From Stenotrophomonas tumulicola (lineage in GTDB: Bacteria > Pseudomonadota > Gammaproteobacteria > Xanthomonadales > Xanthomonadaceae), in assembly GCF_014117215.1 (NCBI RefSeq), contig NZ_JACGXS010000001.1, positions 310,001-374,000 on the forward strand: a DNA stretch of 64,000 nucleotides. Reading direction: 5' to 3'. A program made the translations under genes and the position numbers. The notes beneath the pieces were generated by a model that was given only the letters and a program-made list of their open reading frames with translations, was not told the DNA's origin and made no database searches. Positions 8,567-15,914 of this stretch are shown here, one piece after another (the stretch's first letter is position 1; the number at the start of each line of letters is the position of its first letter).

Positions 8567-9202
8567 TCACGTCACCCCCAGCACTCCCATCGCCCGACGG
8601 GTGCGTGCCAGCCGATCCGGCAGTCCCTCCGGTGTGGCCTTGCTGGTTGCCGCCCCCAGGTTCACCCGGCGACTCACCCCCAGCGTATCGTCGCGGTCGG
8701 CCAGTGCATTGATTCCGGCGTCATGCCACCACGCAGCTGCAGCCAATGCACTCGTTTCGGGGGATTCGAGCAATTCCGGCTGGTCTTCCAGCGGCATGCC
8801 GATCAGTTCCCCTACGCGTCGATAATTGGCACGGCCGGTCAACTGGATCAGGCCCCGGCCCCGGAATCGGAAACCGTCCCCGCTCGCTTCGTCGCCGTTC
8901 CCATTGCGGTTGGCATATACGCGGTTGCCCAGCTTCTCCGGCCTGCGCACGTAATGCGGTTGTTCGGTGTCCGCCACCCTGTGGCCGAACACCTGGTCCA
9001 ACCGTTTGCGGCTGTAGGACAGGTTTTCCTGCAATGTCTGCAGGCCATTGCTCTCGTGGCCGCACTGCGCCAGGAAGTGCGCGATGCGGCGTGGCGTGTT
9101 GATCTCGAATCGTTGCATCGCCACATCGAGCGGGTAGGTCCAGCGCTGTGCCAGGCTTAGCGGACACATCAGGATCTGCGAAAGCTGCATGGCACTGATC
9201 AT
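8567..9202 (-). CDS. Glycoside hydrolase family 19 (chitinase/lysozyme-type)
   Basis: A 211-residue GH19 catalytic domain, which hydrolyses chitin or, in the bacterial and phage lysozyme branch, peptidoglycan. The N-terminal catalytic Glu is E50 in FLAQCGHESNGL, followed by the NLSYS motif. The substrate-cleft segment FRFRGRGLIQLTGR and the ANYRR block are also conserved. There is no signal peptide, which is typical for the endolysin-like branch. ATG at 9202, with GGAG 9 nt upstream, is preferred to an upstream non-ATG extension. It stands alone next to tRNA-Cys and may be a remnant of older phage lysis DNA. Confidence 0.88.
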   Translation of the reverse strand: MISAMQLSQILMCPLSLAQRWTYPLDVAMQRFEINTPRRIAHFLAQCGHESNGLQTLQENLSYSRKRLDQVFGHRVADTEQPHYVRRPEKLGNRVYANRNGNGDEASGDGFRFRGRGLIQLTGRANYRRVGELIGMPLEDQPELLESPETSALAAAAWWHDAGINALADRDDTLGVSRRVNLGAATSKATPEGLPDRLARTRRAMGVLGVT

Positions 9203-9484
9203 CGGTCTCGCTCCACATGCCGGATGCGCGCGACGTGGCCCTGCGCGCAGAAAGCCTGCACCTGGGAGGAAGCGTGTGATCCCTGTCACCCGCCATGCCC
9301 ATCCGGTGCCTGCCCGACGATGCGGCTGCGGCCGTTGGAGCGCCAGAGGCGGCCTCGTCCGGCACCGGACCGCGGGTGCCTGGATTTCATGCCGACGCAG
9401 CCGGCAGGGGATGCCACGACAACCTGCGCGCTGGCCCCGCGACGCGCAGCCGGGAGGCGGGCGGCACCGGAACTCCCGCAGCCG

Positions 9485-9658
9485 TCAGAGTCGGGTGGTG
9501 TCGACGAGCTGGCGGCCTTCCTGGGTCAGGTCGATATCGCCATCTTCGGCCTGGGCCGCATACCCCGCCTCCACGGCCCAGTTCGCGTCGGCATCGCTGA
9601 CCGGTCGTGTCGCCTGGATATCCTCGAGGATTCGTTGCTGTTGTGCAGTCAGCGGCAT
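9485..9658 (-). CDS. Small hypothetical protein (57 aa)
   Basis: A 57-codon reading frame from ATG 9658 to TGA 9485, with AGGA about 7 nt upstream. Codons have the high-GC third positions of neighbouring genes. The product is acidic, with the segments VSDADANWAVEAGYAAQAE and LTQEGRQLVD, and no recognised family. The last residues read DTTRL. It lies alone between the GH19 gene and the 78-aa gene. A stem-loop at 9670-9696 lies in its 5' leader. Confidence 0.6.
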   Translation of the reverse strand: MPLTAQQQRILEDIQATRPVSDADANWAVEAGYAAQAEDGDIDLTQEGRQLVDTTRL

Positions 9659-9669
9659 GTTCGATCCTG

Positions 9670-9696
9670 TAGGCAGTGGCGAAGTGCCAGCCTACC
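9670..9696. repeat. GTAG-type stem-loop (possible SMAG/REP-like element)
   Basis: GTAGGC (9670-9675) pairs with GCCTAC (9691-9696) around a loop that can pair further. Stenotrophomonas carries REP elements whose hairpins begin with GTAG; this could be one degenerate copy. A single short hairpin is weak evidence. Confidence 0.3.
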
Positions 9697-9909
9697 GATC
9701 CGGGGTGAGCGGAGCGTCATGTGCCGCCATCCGTCGGAAGGAGCCTCTGTGGCGGCGGTTTTGTGTGAACTATTCAGTTGCGTGACGGCAAAGTGTGCTG
9801 TGTGTCATTGACCTGTAGTCATATTTGTGAGTAATTCAACAGGCGGGCTCTGTTGGTCCGCCCGGTGCCCCCGGCACTGCCGCTGCAGACATGTCCACGG
9901 AGGTCGTTC

Positions 9910-10146
9910 ATGGATAACGGCAGACACAATCTGGCTGAAACTGTACGGGCGGAGCTCGAGGACAGCTACCAGCAGCACGGATGCGGCCCGGAGTTCTGGA
10001 ACGACTACCAGCGCGTGCTCGCCCGGCTGGTTCCCGAAGGGCGCGAGCGCACGCAGGTCACCAACGACGTCGCGTTGCTGATCGAGCAGTTGGGCATCGT
10101 CCAGCACGCAAAACTGGTGCCAACAGCGGACTCGTCCTCGCGCTGA
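9910..10146 (+). CDS. Hypothetical protein (78 aa)
   Basis: A 78-residue cytosolic protein with no recognised domain, helical and charged (ETVRAELEDSY, PEFWNDYQRVLARLVPEGRE). GGAGGT 7 nt before ATG is a near-ideal ribosome-binding site, and the third codon positions are strongly G/C, so translation is credible. Its last 142 bp overlap the 3' end of the convergent ccoG gene. Confidence 0.65.
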   Translation: MDNGRHNLAETVRAELEDSYQQHGCGPEFWNDYQRVLARLVPEGRERTQVTNDVALLIEQLGIVQHAKLVPTADSSSR

Positions 10147-11189
10147 ATCCGGGCCAGCTGCCACGCGCCCAGCAACACCAGCACCACCAACACCCCCAGC
10201 AGGGCCAGCGTAACCGGTCGCAGCAGGCGGCGAGGGCGGCCCGCCATCCGCTCTGGTGCGCAGAACCGGATCAGGCCGGTGTCAAAGCCGGCATCATGCT
10301 GCACCCGGTGGCAGGCCAGCAGGCAGGCCGCGCACGATAGGCAATCAGCGTGTGGTCCGTTGCGGATGTCCAACCCCATCGGGCATGCCTTCACGCAGGC
10401 AGCGCAATCGATGCAATCGCCCAACCGGTCGAACGCGAATCGAGGCATCGGGCCCGCCAGCTCCGGATGCGCGGCGCGGAACACGTAATCCTGCGCGGTG
10501 GTGCCATCCAGCAGGCCCCGGCCCCGACGTGCCACGCTGCCCAGGCCGGCGGGCCGCGCGCCGCGTGGCTCGCCGCGAGGCGCCATGTAGAGCATGCGAG
10601 GCGTATGCCCATCGGACAGCGCAGGCTGGAAGCGGGCGAACGGGCACAGCGTCGTGCAGACGCGGCGGCGCAGGAAGCCGCCGTTGCCCCAGGTGGCTGC
10701 TGCGTAGAACAGGATCCAGAATATCTCCCAGCCGCTCGGCCGCAGCTGCACCAGCCGCCCGAGGAGCGCGTCGATGGGAGTGAAGAAACCGACGAACGTC
10801 ACCCCGGTCCACAACGCGATCATGGCCCACAGCACGTGCCGCAGCGTCCTTTCGGCAACCGGGTGGCGCAGCCATCGTCGCGTGCATCGCTCCACCCGGT
10901 TGAACAGCGTGCTCCAGAGTGTCTGTGGGCAGGCATGCCCGCACCACAAGCGTCCGGCCACATGGGTGAACAGTGCCAGCCCCACCGCCGCCGCAGCCAG
11001 CAGGCTGATCAGCAGGCCGACATCACCGGGCCACAGTGTCAGTCCGAACAGGTCGAAACGACGGTTGGACAGGTCCAGCAACAGCGCCTGGCGGCCATTC
11101 CAGCGCAGCCATGGCAGGGCGTGGAAGCTGGCCAGCAGGACGGTGGTCAACAGTGTCGGCAGATGGGACAGCCACGGCAGGCGGTTCAC
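10005..11189 (-). CDS. ccoG: Cytochrome c oxidase accessory protein CcoG (FixG/RdxA-like)
   Basis: A membrane-bound iron-sulfur protein that supports copper delivery and assembly of cbb3-type cytochrome oxidase. It has about five transmembrane helices, the NapH-like motif RLWCGHACPQTLW, and two ferredoxin 4Fe-4S clusters (CIDCAACVKACP and CLSCAACLLACH). Many homologues are longer (about 470 residues) with a C-terminal Ig-like domain; this 394-residue form stops soon after the last helix and ends in a tail antisense to the 78-aa gene. The GTG start overlaps the upstream gene by 4 nt (GTGA). The ccoNOP genes are not in this window. Confidence 0.88.
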   Translation of the reverse strand: MNRLPWLSHLPTLLTTVLLASFHALPWLRWNGRQALLLDLSNRRFDLFGLTLWPGDVGLLISLLAAAAVGLALFTHVAGRLWCGHACPQTLWSTLFNRVERCTRRWLRHPVAERTLRHVLWAMIALWTGVTFVGFFTPIDALLGRLVQLRPSGWEIFWILFYAAATWGNGGFLRRRVCTTLCPFARFQPALSDGHTPRMLYMAPRGEPRGARPAGLGSVARRGRGLLDGTTAQDYVFRAAHPELAGPMPRFAFDRLGDCIDCAACVKACPMGLDIRNGPHADCLSCAACLLACHRVQHDAGFDTGLIRFCAPERMAGRPRRLLRPVTLALLGVLVVLVLLGAWQLARIQREDESAVGTSFACWTMPNCSISNATSLVTCVRSRPSGTSRASTRW

Positions 11190-11482
11190 CCCAGCGGAAC
11201 CTCGTCGTCGGCGGTGCGCGGCATCGGCCGCAGCAGGTAGCAGGTGACCGTGCTGGAAGCAGCAGTGACCAGCCAGGACAGGAAGAACACCAGCGTGTAG
11301 CCGAGCTCGCGGCTGATGGCATGGCCGGGCAGGCTGATGTCACGCAGGCGCAGGGGATCGACGAAGGCGAAGAACACGCCGCAGGCCAGGCTGGCCGCGA
11401 CGAAACTCGGCCACAGGATCACGCCCAACGATTGCATGCGTGGGCAGCGGGGGCGTTTTCTGGCGATGCGCTGGCGGTTCAT
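11186..11482 (-). CDS. Small membrane protein upstream of ccoG (98 aa)
   Basis: A 98-residue protein with a basic N-terminus (MNRQRIARKRPRC) and two hydrophobic segments (about residues 20-40 and 60-82). ATG at 11482 has GGAG about 9 nt upstream. Its stop overlaps the ccoG start by 4 nt, so they form one operon and this protein may act in the same oxidase-assembly process; that is inference. The promoter region is shared with the divergent haemoglobin gene and holds a perfect FNR box. Confidence 0.7.
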   Translation of the reverse strand: MNRQRIARKRPRCPRMQSLGVILWPSFVAASLACGVFFAFVDPLRLRDISLPGHAISRELGYTLVFFLSWLVTAASSTVTCYLLRPMPRTADDEVPLG

Positions 11483-11578
11483 GCAGATGCGCTCCGGCAA
11501 CAGGCGGGTCAGGGCGGGGCGACACGGAGGCACGCCATCAGGGAGGGGTCAATCTAGGAACAGTGCAGGCCACCGACA

Positions 11579-11592
11579 TTGATCTGGATCAA
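11579..11592. promoter_or_regulatory. FNR/ANR box (perfect consensus)
   Basis: TTGATCTGGATCAA matches TTGAT-N4-ATCAA exactly. It lies in the intergenic region between the divergent ccoG unit (start 11482) and the truncated haemoglobin (start 11620), so it could activate either under low oxygen. Confidence 0.85.
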
Positions 11593-11619
11593 GTGGACGT
11601 TCTGGCTGGCGATGGGATA

Positions 11620-12081
11620 ATGGCCGCACGAATCGCGCTGGATCCCATGCAAACGCTCCCGCCTCCCTTGCCTGAAGCCTCCCTCGACCTGTGCAGCGAA
11701 GAAGAAGTCACTCGCCTGGTGCATGACTTCTATGCGCGCGTGCGCGAAGAGCCCCGGCTGGGACCGGTGTTCGCCGGGCACGTGGAAGACTGGTCCACGC
11801 ACCTTGCCCAACTGGTCGATTTCTGGTCTGCCCTGCTGCGTGGCACGCGCCGGTTCCAGGGATCGCCGATGTCCAAGCACATGGCCATCGATGCCATGGA
11901 CCGGGACCTGTTCGACCGTTGGCTGGTCCTGTTCCGGATGACCACGGCCGAAAGCGGCAATGCCGACATGCGGCGGTTGGCAGACGACATCGCCGCACGC
12001 ATCGCCGATACCTTCTGGAAGCGCTACCAGATGCTGCGCTGGCCGCAGGTCGCACTGCCCATCGTGGGTACCTCGGGCTGA
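11620..12081 (+). CDS. Group III truncated haemoglobin
   Basis: A 153-residue trHbIII-type globin. The B-helix Phe-Tyr pair is in LVHDFYARVREEPRLGPVF, and the DWSTHLAQLVDFWSALL and SPMSKHMAID segments match the E and F helices with the distal and proximal histidine region; the FDRWLVLF motif follows. Group III members bind O2, NO or ligands under microaerobic growth. ATG 11620 was chosen because the frame upstream lacks globin sequence; ATG 11647 is a possible later start. A perfect FNR box 28 bp upstream suggests induction when oxygen falls, and hemN follows. Confidence 0.88.
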   Translation: MAARIALDPMQTLPPPLPEASLDLCSEEEVTRLVHDFYARVREEPRLGPVFAGHVEDWSTHLAQLVDFWSALLRGTRRFQGSPMSKHMAIDAMDRDLFDRWLVLFRMTTAESGNADMRRLADDIAARIADTFWKRYQMLRWPQVALPIVGTSG

Positions 12082-12082
12082 T

Positions 12083-12096
12083 TTGATCCAGGTCAA
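12083..12096. promoter_or_regulatory. FNR/ANR box upstream of hemN (one mismatch)
   Basis: TTGATCCAGGTCAA differs from TTGAT-N4-ATCAA at one position. It begins just after the haemoglobin stop and 35 bp before the hemN start. Confidence 0.7.
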
Positions 12097-12130
12097 GGCG
12101 TGGTTGTCTGCGCCCGGGCACGCTGGTGGC

Positions 12131-13540
12131 ATGGATACCATTTCCCACGTGCAGGATGACCTGGCCTGGTGTTTCGATGCGGGCGTCCTGCGCCGGCACG
12201 ACAGGGCCGGTCCGCGCTACACCTCCTATCCCACCGCACCGCATTTCCACGATGGCTTCGGCGAAAGCGCGTTGCGGCAGGTGCTGGCCGGCAGCAACCG
12301 CCAGGCGAGGGCGCTGTCGCTGTATGTGCATGTGCCATTCTGCAGCAGCCCGTGCTTCTACTGCGGCTGCAACCGGGTGATCACCCGCGACCGCAGCCAG
12401 GGCCAGCGTTACGTCACGCGCGTGCTGGCCGAGGCCGACCTGCTGGCCTGCCGGCTGGATCCCCGGCGTGAAGTGATCCAGCTGCACCTCGGTGGCGGCA
12501 CGCCGAACTTCCTTGAACGGGACACAATGGCCGGACTGGTGCAGGGGTTGCGGCAACGCTTCAACCTGAGCGGATCGGCGGCGCGCGACTTCTCCATTGA
12601 ACTGGACCCGCGCTTCATTGATCGTGCCGACGTGGCGCAGCTGGCCGCGCTGGGCTTCAACCGTGCCAGTCTTGGCGTGCAGGATTTCGATCCAGGCGTG
12701 CAGGCTTCGATCAACCGCATCCAAGGAGTGGAGGAGACGCTGGATATCCTGCAGGCATGCCGTGACCATGGCATGCGTTCGGTCAACGTGGACCTCATCT
12801 ACGGCCTGCCGGGGCAGACCGATGAAGGCTTCGGGCGCACGTTGGAGCAGGTGCTGGCACTACGTCCGGACCGGCTGGCGGTCTATGGCTATGCGCATCT
12901 GCCGCAGCTGTTCCGCGCCCAGCGGCAGATCGACGAATCACGCCTGCCTGCGCCGGAACGGAAGCTGGGCCTGCTGGGCCTGGCCGTACGGCACCTGCTG
13001 CAGGCCGGTTACCAGTACATCGGCATGGACCATTTCGCCTTGCCCGGCGAGGACCTGTCGCGTGCGCAGCGTGCCGGGCTACTGCATCGCAATTTCATGG
13101 GTTACACGACCCATGCCGACACTGACCTGCTGGGGTTGGGCGTGAGCGCGATCAGCAACGTGGGCCACAGCTACAGCCAGAATCCGCGGGACCTGCCATC
13201 GTGGGAAGCGGCGGTGGACGCCGGGCGCCTTCCGGTATGGCGGGGTGTCGAGCTGGATGCGGACGATGTCCTGCGTGCGGAAATCATCCAGCAGTTGATG
13301 TGCCACGGTGAAGTGGATGCAGGTGCCGCCTGCGATCGTCGTGGCATCGCGTTCGAGAGCTACTTTGCCGACGCGTTGTCGCAATTGGCTTTGTTGCAGG
13401 CCGATGGCCTGGCCGAGGTGCACGGCGCACTGGTGCGCGTTACCAGCAAGGGGCGGCCGCTGCTGCGGCTGCTGGCGATGTGCTTCGACCGCTACCTGCT
13501 GCCGGCTTCACAGCCGGCGAGCTACTCGCGTGCGATCTGA
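12131..13540 (+). CDS. hemN: Oxygen-independent coproporphyrinogen III oxidase
   Basis: A radical SAM enzyme that decarboxylates coproporphyrinogen III to protoporphyrinogen IX without O2 in haem synthesis. The 4Fe-4S/SAM motif is CSSPCFYCGC (C-x3-C-x2-C), preceded by LYVHVPFC and followed by LHLGGGTPNFL. The HemN signatures GPRYTSYPTAPHF and FMGYTTHADTDLLGLGVSAI are also present. Length (469 aa) is normal. ATG 12131 is chosen over an in-frame extension into the haemoglobin gene. FNR-type control is expected from the site at 12083. Confidence 0.97.
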   Translation: MDTISHVQDDLAWCFDAGVLRRHDRAGPRYTSYPTAPHFHDGFGESALRQVLAGSNRQARALSLYVHVPFCSSPCFYCGCNRVITRDRSQGQRYVTRVLAEADLLACRLDPRREVIQLHLGGGTPNFLERDTMAGLVQGLRQRFNLSGSAARDFSIELDPRFIDRADVAQLAALGFNRASLGVQDFDPGVQASINRIQGVEETLDILQACRDHGMRSVNVDLIYGLPGQTDEGFGRTLEQVLALRPDRLAVYGYAHLPQLFRAQRQIDESRLPAPERKLGLLGLAVRHLLQAGYQYIGMDHFALPGEDLSRAQRAGLLHRNFMGYTTHADTDLLGLGVSAISNVGHSYSQNPRDLPSWEAAVDAGRLPVWRGVELDADDVLRAEIIQQLMCHGEVDAGAACDRRGIAFESYFADALSQLALLQADGLAEVHGALVRVTSKGRPLLRLLAMCFDRYLLPASQPASYSRAI

Positions 13541-13567
13541 GCGGCCGCTGGTGCGCGCCAGAGATAC

Positions 13568-13624
13568 TGGTGCCCGGAGCCGGAATCGAACCGGCATGGG
13601 GTTGCCCCCGGCGGATTTTAAGTC
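13568..13624. repeat. attL: 57-bp tRNA-Leu 3' remnant
   Basis: This matches 56246-56302 base for base and then diverges on both sides. It covers the T-arm, variable arm, part of the anticodon arm and the CCA of tRNA-Leu. Because the full tRNA is restored at the right end, this copy is the displaced original 3' end. Confidence 0.95.
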
Positions 13625-13697
13625 ACATCAGTGTTCCTAACTGCTTGATCCATATGGGGCTCCATGGGACTAAAAACCCCCTTAAAGCCCCGTGTGC

Positions 13698-13718
13698 TGC
13701 ACAGAATGTGCACAGAAT
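13698..13718. promoter_or_regulatory. Putative integrase arm-type sites, left end
   Basis: Two direct copies of TGCACAGAAT start at 13698 and 13709, 11 bp apart, between attL and the integrase stop. The pair TGCACA-N5-TGCACA recurs at the other prophage end (56188-56204) in the same orientation and spacing. Confidence 0.5.
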
Positions 13719-14647
13719 CAGGCCAGTCGTTTGATGGCTTCTGCGAGGTGTTCCGGTGCCAAGTGCGCATACCTCCGGGTCATCGCCATGGAGCTGTGTC
13801 CAAGCACCTCCGACACGGTATGCAGGGGCACGCCGGCCTGCACTAGCCACGATGCGCAGGTGTGCCGCAGGTCGTGCCAGCGCACGTGCTGCAGACCGCA
13901 TGCTGCGCGGGCATTCGCCCATGAATCCCTGACCTGATCGTCAGAAACCCCCAGCGGCAACCGTGCGGCGATCCCCGCCACCTTGGGGTGCAGAGGCACC
14001 AGCTGCAGCGTCTTCGTCTTGCTGGTGCGATCCAGGTGGATGAAGCCGCCGCGCACCTCGTGTGCCGTCAGGCGCAGCAGATGGCCACGCCTGATGCCGG
14101 TATACGCCGCCAGACGCACGTAGTCGCCCACGGCAGGGTTGGGGCATGCCATCGCCAGCGCCTCGACCTGGGCCGTCGTCAGGAACGTCTCGCGCGGTTT
14201 CTCAGGCAACAGGGTGATCGCAGCTGGCCGCTCCAACCATTCCCACTCGCGCCATGCCATCCTGCTGACTTGCCGCAGGATGCGCCCCTTGTGGTTGACC
14301 GTGGCCGGGGCCTTGCCCACCTCCGCAGCCTTCACCTCGGCCCATACCTGCGTTATCTCCGACAGCTTGCGTCCTTCTACGTACGGCATCAGTGCCCGCA
14401 CGTGCGCCTTGGTTTTGGCCTCGGACTGTAGACGCGGCACATGGTCGATCAGCCACCTTTCGATGGCGTGTTCGATCAGTCTCTGCGGCTCGCGACCAGA
14501 CGCAGCGTCCTTGACTGAGGCGAGCCACTTCCGCTCGTAGTCTTTGGCGTCCTTGAACGACCAGTGGCGAGAAGTTTTGCGATACGTTCGCCCACCGTAT
14601 CCGATGGTGACCTGATAGTGGCCGTTGGGACGCTTGGTGATGGGCAT
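13718..14647 (-). CDS. int: Phage tyrosine integrase
   Basis: A 309-residue site-specific recombinase. The N-terminal AP2-like arm-binding region (ITKRPNGHYQVTIGYGGR) is followed by a core-binding SAM-like domain. The catalytic residues are the Arg in AAYTGIRRGHLLRL, HDLRH, the LGHSS block and the nucleophile Tyr in TRRYAHL. It catalyses integration into, and excision from, tRNA-Leu, and lies next to attL, with transcription toward the chromosome end. The start at ATG 14647 is supported by the arm-binding domain; the excisionase frame overlaps it by 172 bp. Confidence 0.95.
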   Translation of the reverse strand: MPITKRPNGHYQVTIGYGGRTYRKTSRHWSFKDAKDYERKWLASVKDAASGREPQRLIEHAIERWLIDHVPRLQSEAKTKAHVRALMPYVEGRKLSEITQVWAEVKAAEVGKAPATVNHKGRILRQVSRMAWREWEWLERPAAITLLPEKPRETFLTTAQVEALAMACPNPAVGDYVRLAAYTGIRRGHLLRLTAHEVRGGFIHLDRTSKTKTLQLVPLHPKVAGIAARLPLGVSDDQVRDSWANARAACGLQHVRWHDLRHTCASWLVQAGVPLHTVSEVLGHSSMAMTRRYAHLAPEHLAEAIKRLA

Positions 14648-14835
14648 GTCTTTACCTTGCACTTGGCCCACCAGACCGCGAGGTCGGCAGGGTGGATTCT
14701 GTCGGAGCGGGGGCCTTGGCCGAGCCGGGTAGCAACAAGCGCTCCAGCATCGATTGCACGCCGCAATGTCTTGACCGAGCAAGAGCAGTCGTCTGCTGCC
14801 TGCGATACGGTCATCAAGCGCTCAGAAGCGCCCAT
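14476..14835 (-). CDS. Excisionase-like MerR-type helix-turn-helix protein
   Basis: A 119-residue frame whose first 60 residues form a small winged helix typical of phage excisionases (TVSQAADDCSCSVKTLRRAI, then GPRSDRIHPADLAVWWA). It would direct recombination toward excision. AAAGGAG precedes ATG 14835. The functional domain ends near codon 65, yet the frame continues another 55 codons inside the integrase start region in a different frame. That tail is low complexity and probably a fortuitous extension. It is coupled to the preceding 67-aa gene by a 14-bp overlap. Confidence 0.75.
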   Translation of the reverse strand: MGASERLMTVSQAADDCSCSVKTLRRAIDAGALVATRLGQGPRSDRIHPADLAVWWAKCKVKTCPSPSVPTATIRSPSDTVGERIAKLLATGRSRTPKTTSGSGSPQSRTLRLVASRRD

Positions 14836-15025
14836 GGTGTTCTCCTTTCGGCGCCACTGCGGCGCGCAGGTGTTCGGTGGATCGCTCAATGGCATCGCGC
14901 AGCGCCAGGTTCTCCGCGCTCAGCTCGATGATTCGGTCGGCGGCTACGGCCAGCTGGTCGCGTAGTACGTCCTTGGCCGGCTGCTTCATGCGGCGCGGTG
15001 GCTTCGGGAAGAGCTGCGGGTTCAC
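14822..15025 (-). CDS. Small coiled-coil protein (67 aa)
   Basis: A 67-residue protein from a GTG start at 15025, which overlaps the previous stop as GTGA. The sequence is mostly one helix with heptad character (DQLAVAADRIIELSAENLAL, then AIERSTEHLRAAV). No family was recognised. It sits in a chain of overlapping early genes between the 35-aa gene and the excisionase. Confidence 0.6.
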   Translation of the reverse strand: MNPQLFPKPPRRMKQPAKDVLRDQLAVAADRIIELSAENLALRDAIERSTEHLRAAVAPKGEHHGRF

Positions 15026-15129
15026 AGCAGCCACCCCTTCGTCCGCCCGCACCGGCAGCGCATGCCGCCGGACCGGCAGGGGATCGTGTAGCGGTGGAGC
15101 CGGAGCAGGCAGAGTAGGCGGCGGATCAT
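15022..15129 (-). CDS. Tiny Cys/Arg-rich protein (35 aa)
   Basis: A 35-codon gene beginning MIRRLLCLLRLHRY and containing two closely spaced cysteines (RCRCG). Its ATG overlaps the stop of the upstream 142-aa gene as ATGA, and its TGA overlaps the next GTG start as GTGA. The double overlap fits a coupled cistron better than chance. The function is unknown. Confidence 0.6.
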   Translation of the reverse strand: MIRRLLCLLRLHRYTIPCRSGGMRCRCGRTKGWLL

Positions 15130-15554
15130 GCGAACAGCTCCAGTTGAGCGGACGGGTCACATTGGGGTGCGCGCAGCGATGCCGCCCAATCCATGATTTC
15201 AGTCGCCTGCCGCCGAGCTGACGGCGAGTCGCTGGGGTGGCTACCAGCTCCGCCCACCCGCCGCATCACTTCCTGCAATCCACCCAACAAGGCAGCTTCT
15301 CGATCAAGTCCGGAAGGGGTGCCGGTAAGCATGAGCGGCGACGAGCCGCCTCCATAGCCTGAAATGCAATAGGAGGTTGCAAAGATCCAGCCGTGGCCAG
15401 GAACGTGCAGCAGTTCAATTTCGGCCGTCGGCGATCGCCCGGCTCCTTTGAGAGTCAGCACCTCGTCGGGGTCGAGGTAGACGCCATTCTGATTGGGGGC
15501 AGGCATGCCGCTGGCATTGCGCCCGCGCAGCAGATGCTCAGCGCACTCAGCCAT
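15126..15554 (-). CDS. Hypothetical phage protein (142 aa)
   Basis: A 142-residue cytosolic protein without a recognised domain. It has a glycine-rich middle (CISGYGGGSSPLML) and ends in the motif QLELFA, resembling C-terminal tails seen on small phage proteins. It overlaps the upstream 51-aa membrane gene by 8 bp and the 35-aa gene by ATGA, placing it firmly in the left early operon. Confidence 0.65.
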   Translation of the reverse strand: MAECAEHLLRGRNASGMPAPNQNGVYLDPDEVLTLKGAGRSPTAEIELLHVPGHGWIFATSYCISGYGGGSSPLMLTGTPSGLDREAALLGGLQEVMRRVGGAGSHPSDSPSARRQATEIMDWAASLRAPQCDPSAQLELFA

Positions 15555-15702
15555 GCGCCACCACCCGCCAACCCCACCGCAGCGCGGCCTTGACCGCCCG
15601 CAGTGCCAGCACCAGCAGCGCGAACGCAGCGAACCCGACGAAGAACAGCAGCGCGGCGATTGCCAGCCGGGTCATATCGGTGAGGAACAAGTGGACGATC
15701 AC
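15547..15702 (-). CDS. Small membrane protein (51 aa)
   Basis: A 51-residue protein from GTG 15702, whose start overlaps the upstream stop as GTGA. One long hydrophobic helix (about residues 11-34, AIAALLFFVGFAAFALLVLAL) is followed by a basic tail. A single-span inner-membrane peptide is predicted; the role is unknown. Confidence 0.6.
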   Translation of the reverse strand: MIVHLFLTDMTRLAIAALLFFVGFAAFALLVLALRAVKAALRWGWRVVAHG

Positions 15703-15914
15703 GGCTGCACCTCTTGGTTTTCATCGGTCTGCGGGGCTCCATGCGCCGCGATCATCTCAGCGTGCCGCTTGAAGATGCGTATCTGCAGATCGATGCATTC
15801 GGCAGCCATGCCCAAGGAGTCGACTCCGATATGTTCCGGCACATGCAGCACTACCTCGCCACCCTCGGGGATCGAACAGCGCATGGTGCGATAGATCAAA
15901 GGTGCGTCGCTCAC
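15699..15914 (-). CDS. Hypothetical phage protein (71 aa)
   Basis: A 71-residue protein from GTG 15914 (GTGA overlap with the previous stop). The segment SIPEGGEVVLHVPEHIGVD followed by a helical stretch (CIDLQIRIFKRHAEMIAAH) suggests a small alpha/beta protein. No family was recognised. It is part of the coupled early operon. Confidence 0.6.
   Translation of the reverse strand: MSDAPLIYRTMRCSIPEGGEVVLHVPEHIGVDSLGMAAECIDLQIRIFKRHAEMIAAHGAPQTDENQEVQP

Noticed and set aside
10350..11240. Plus-strand open frame of 296 codons
   Set aside because: It is antisense to ccoG, which has two intact ferredoxin motifs; the frame is low complexity (Gln, Arg, His).
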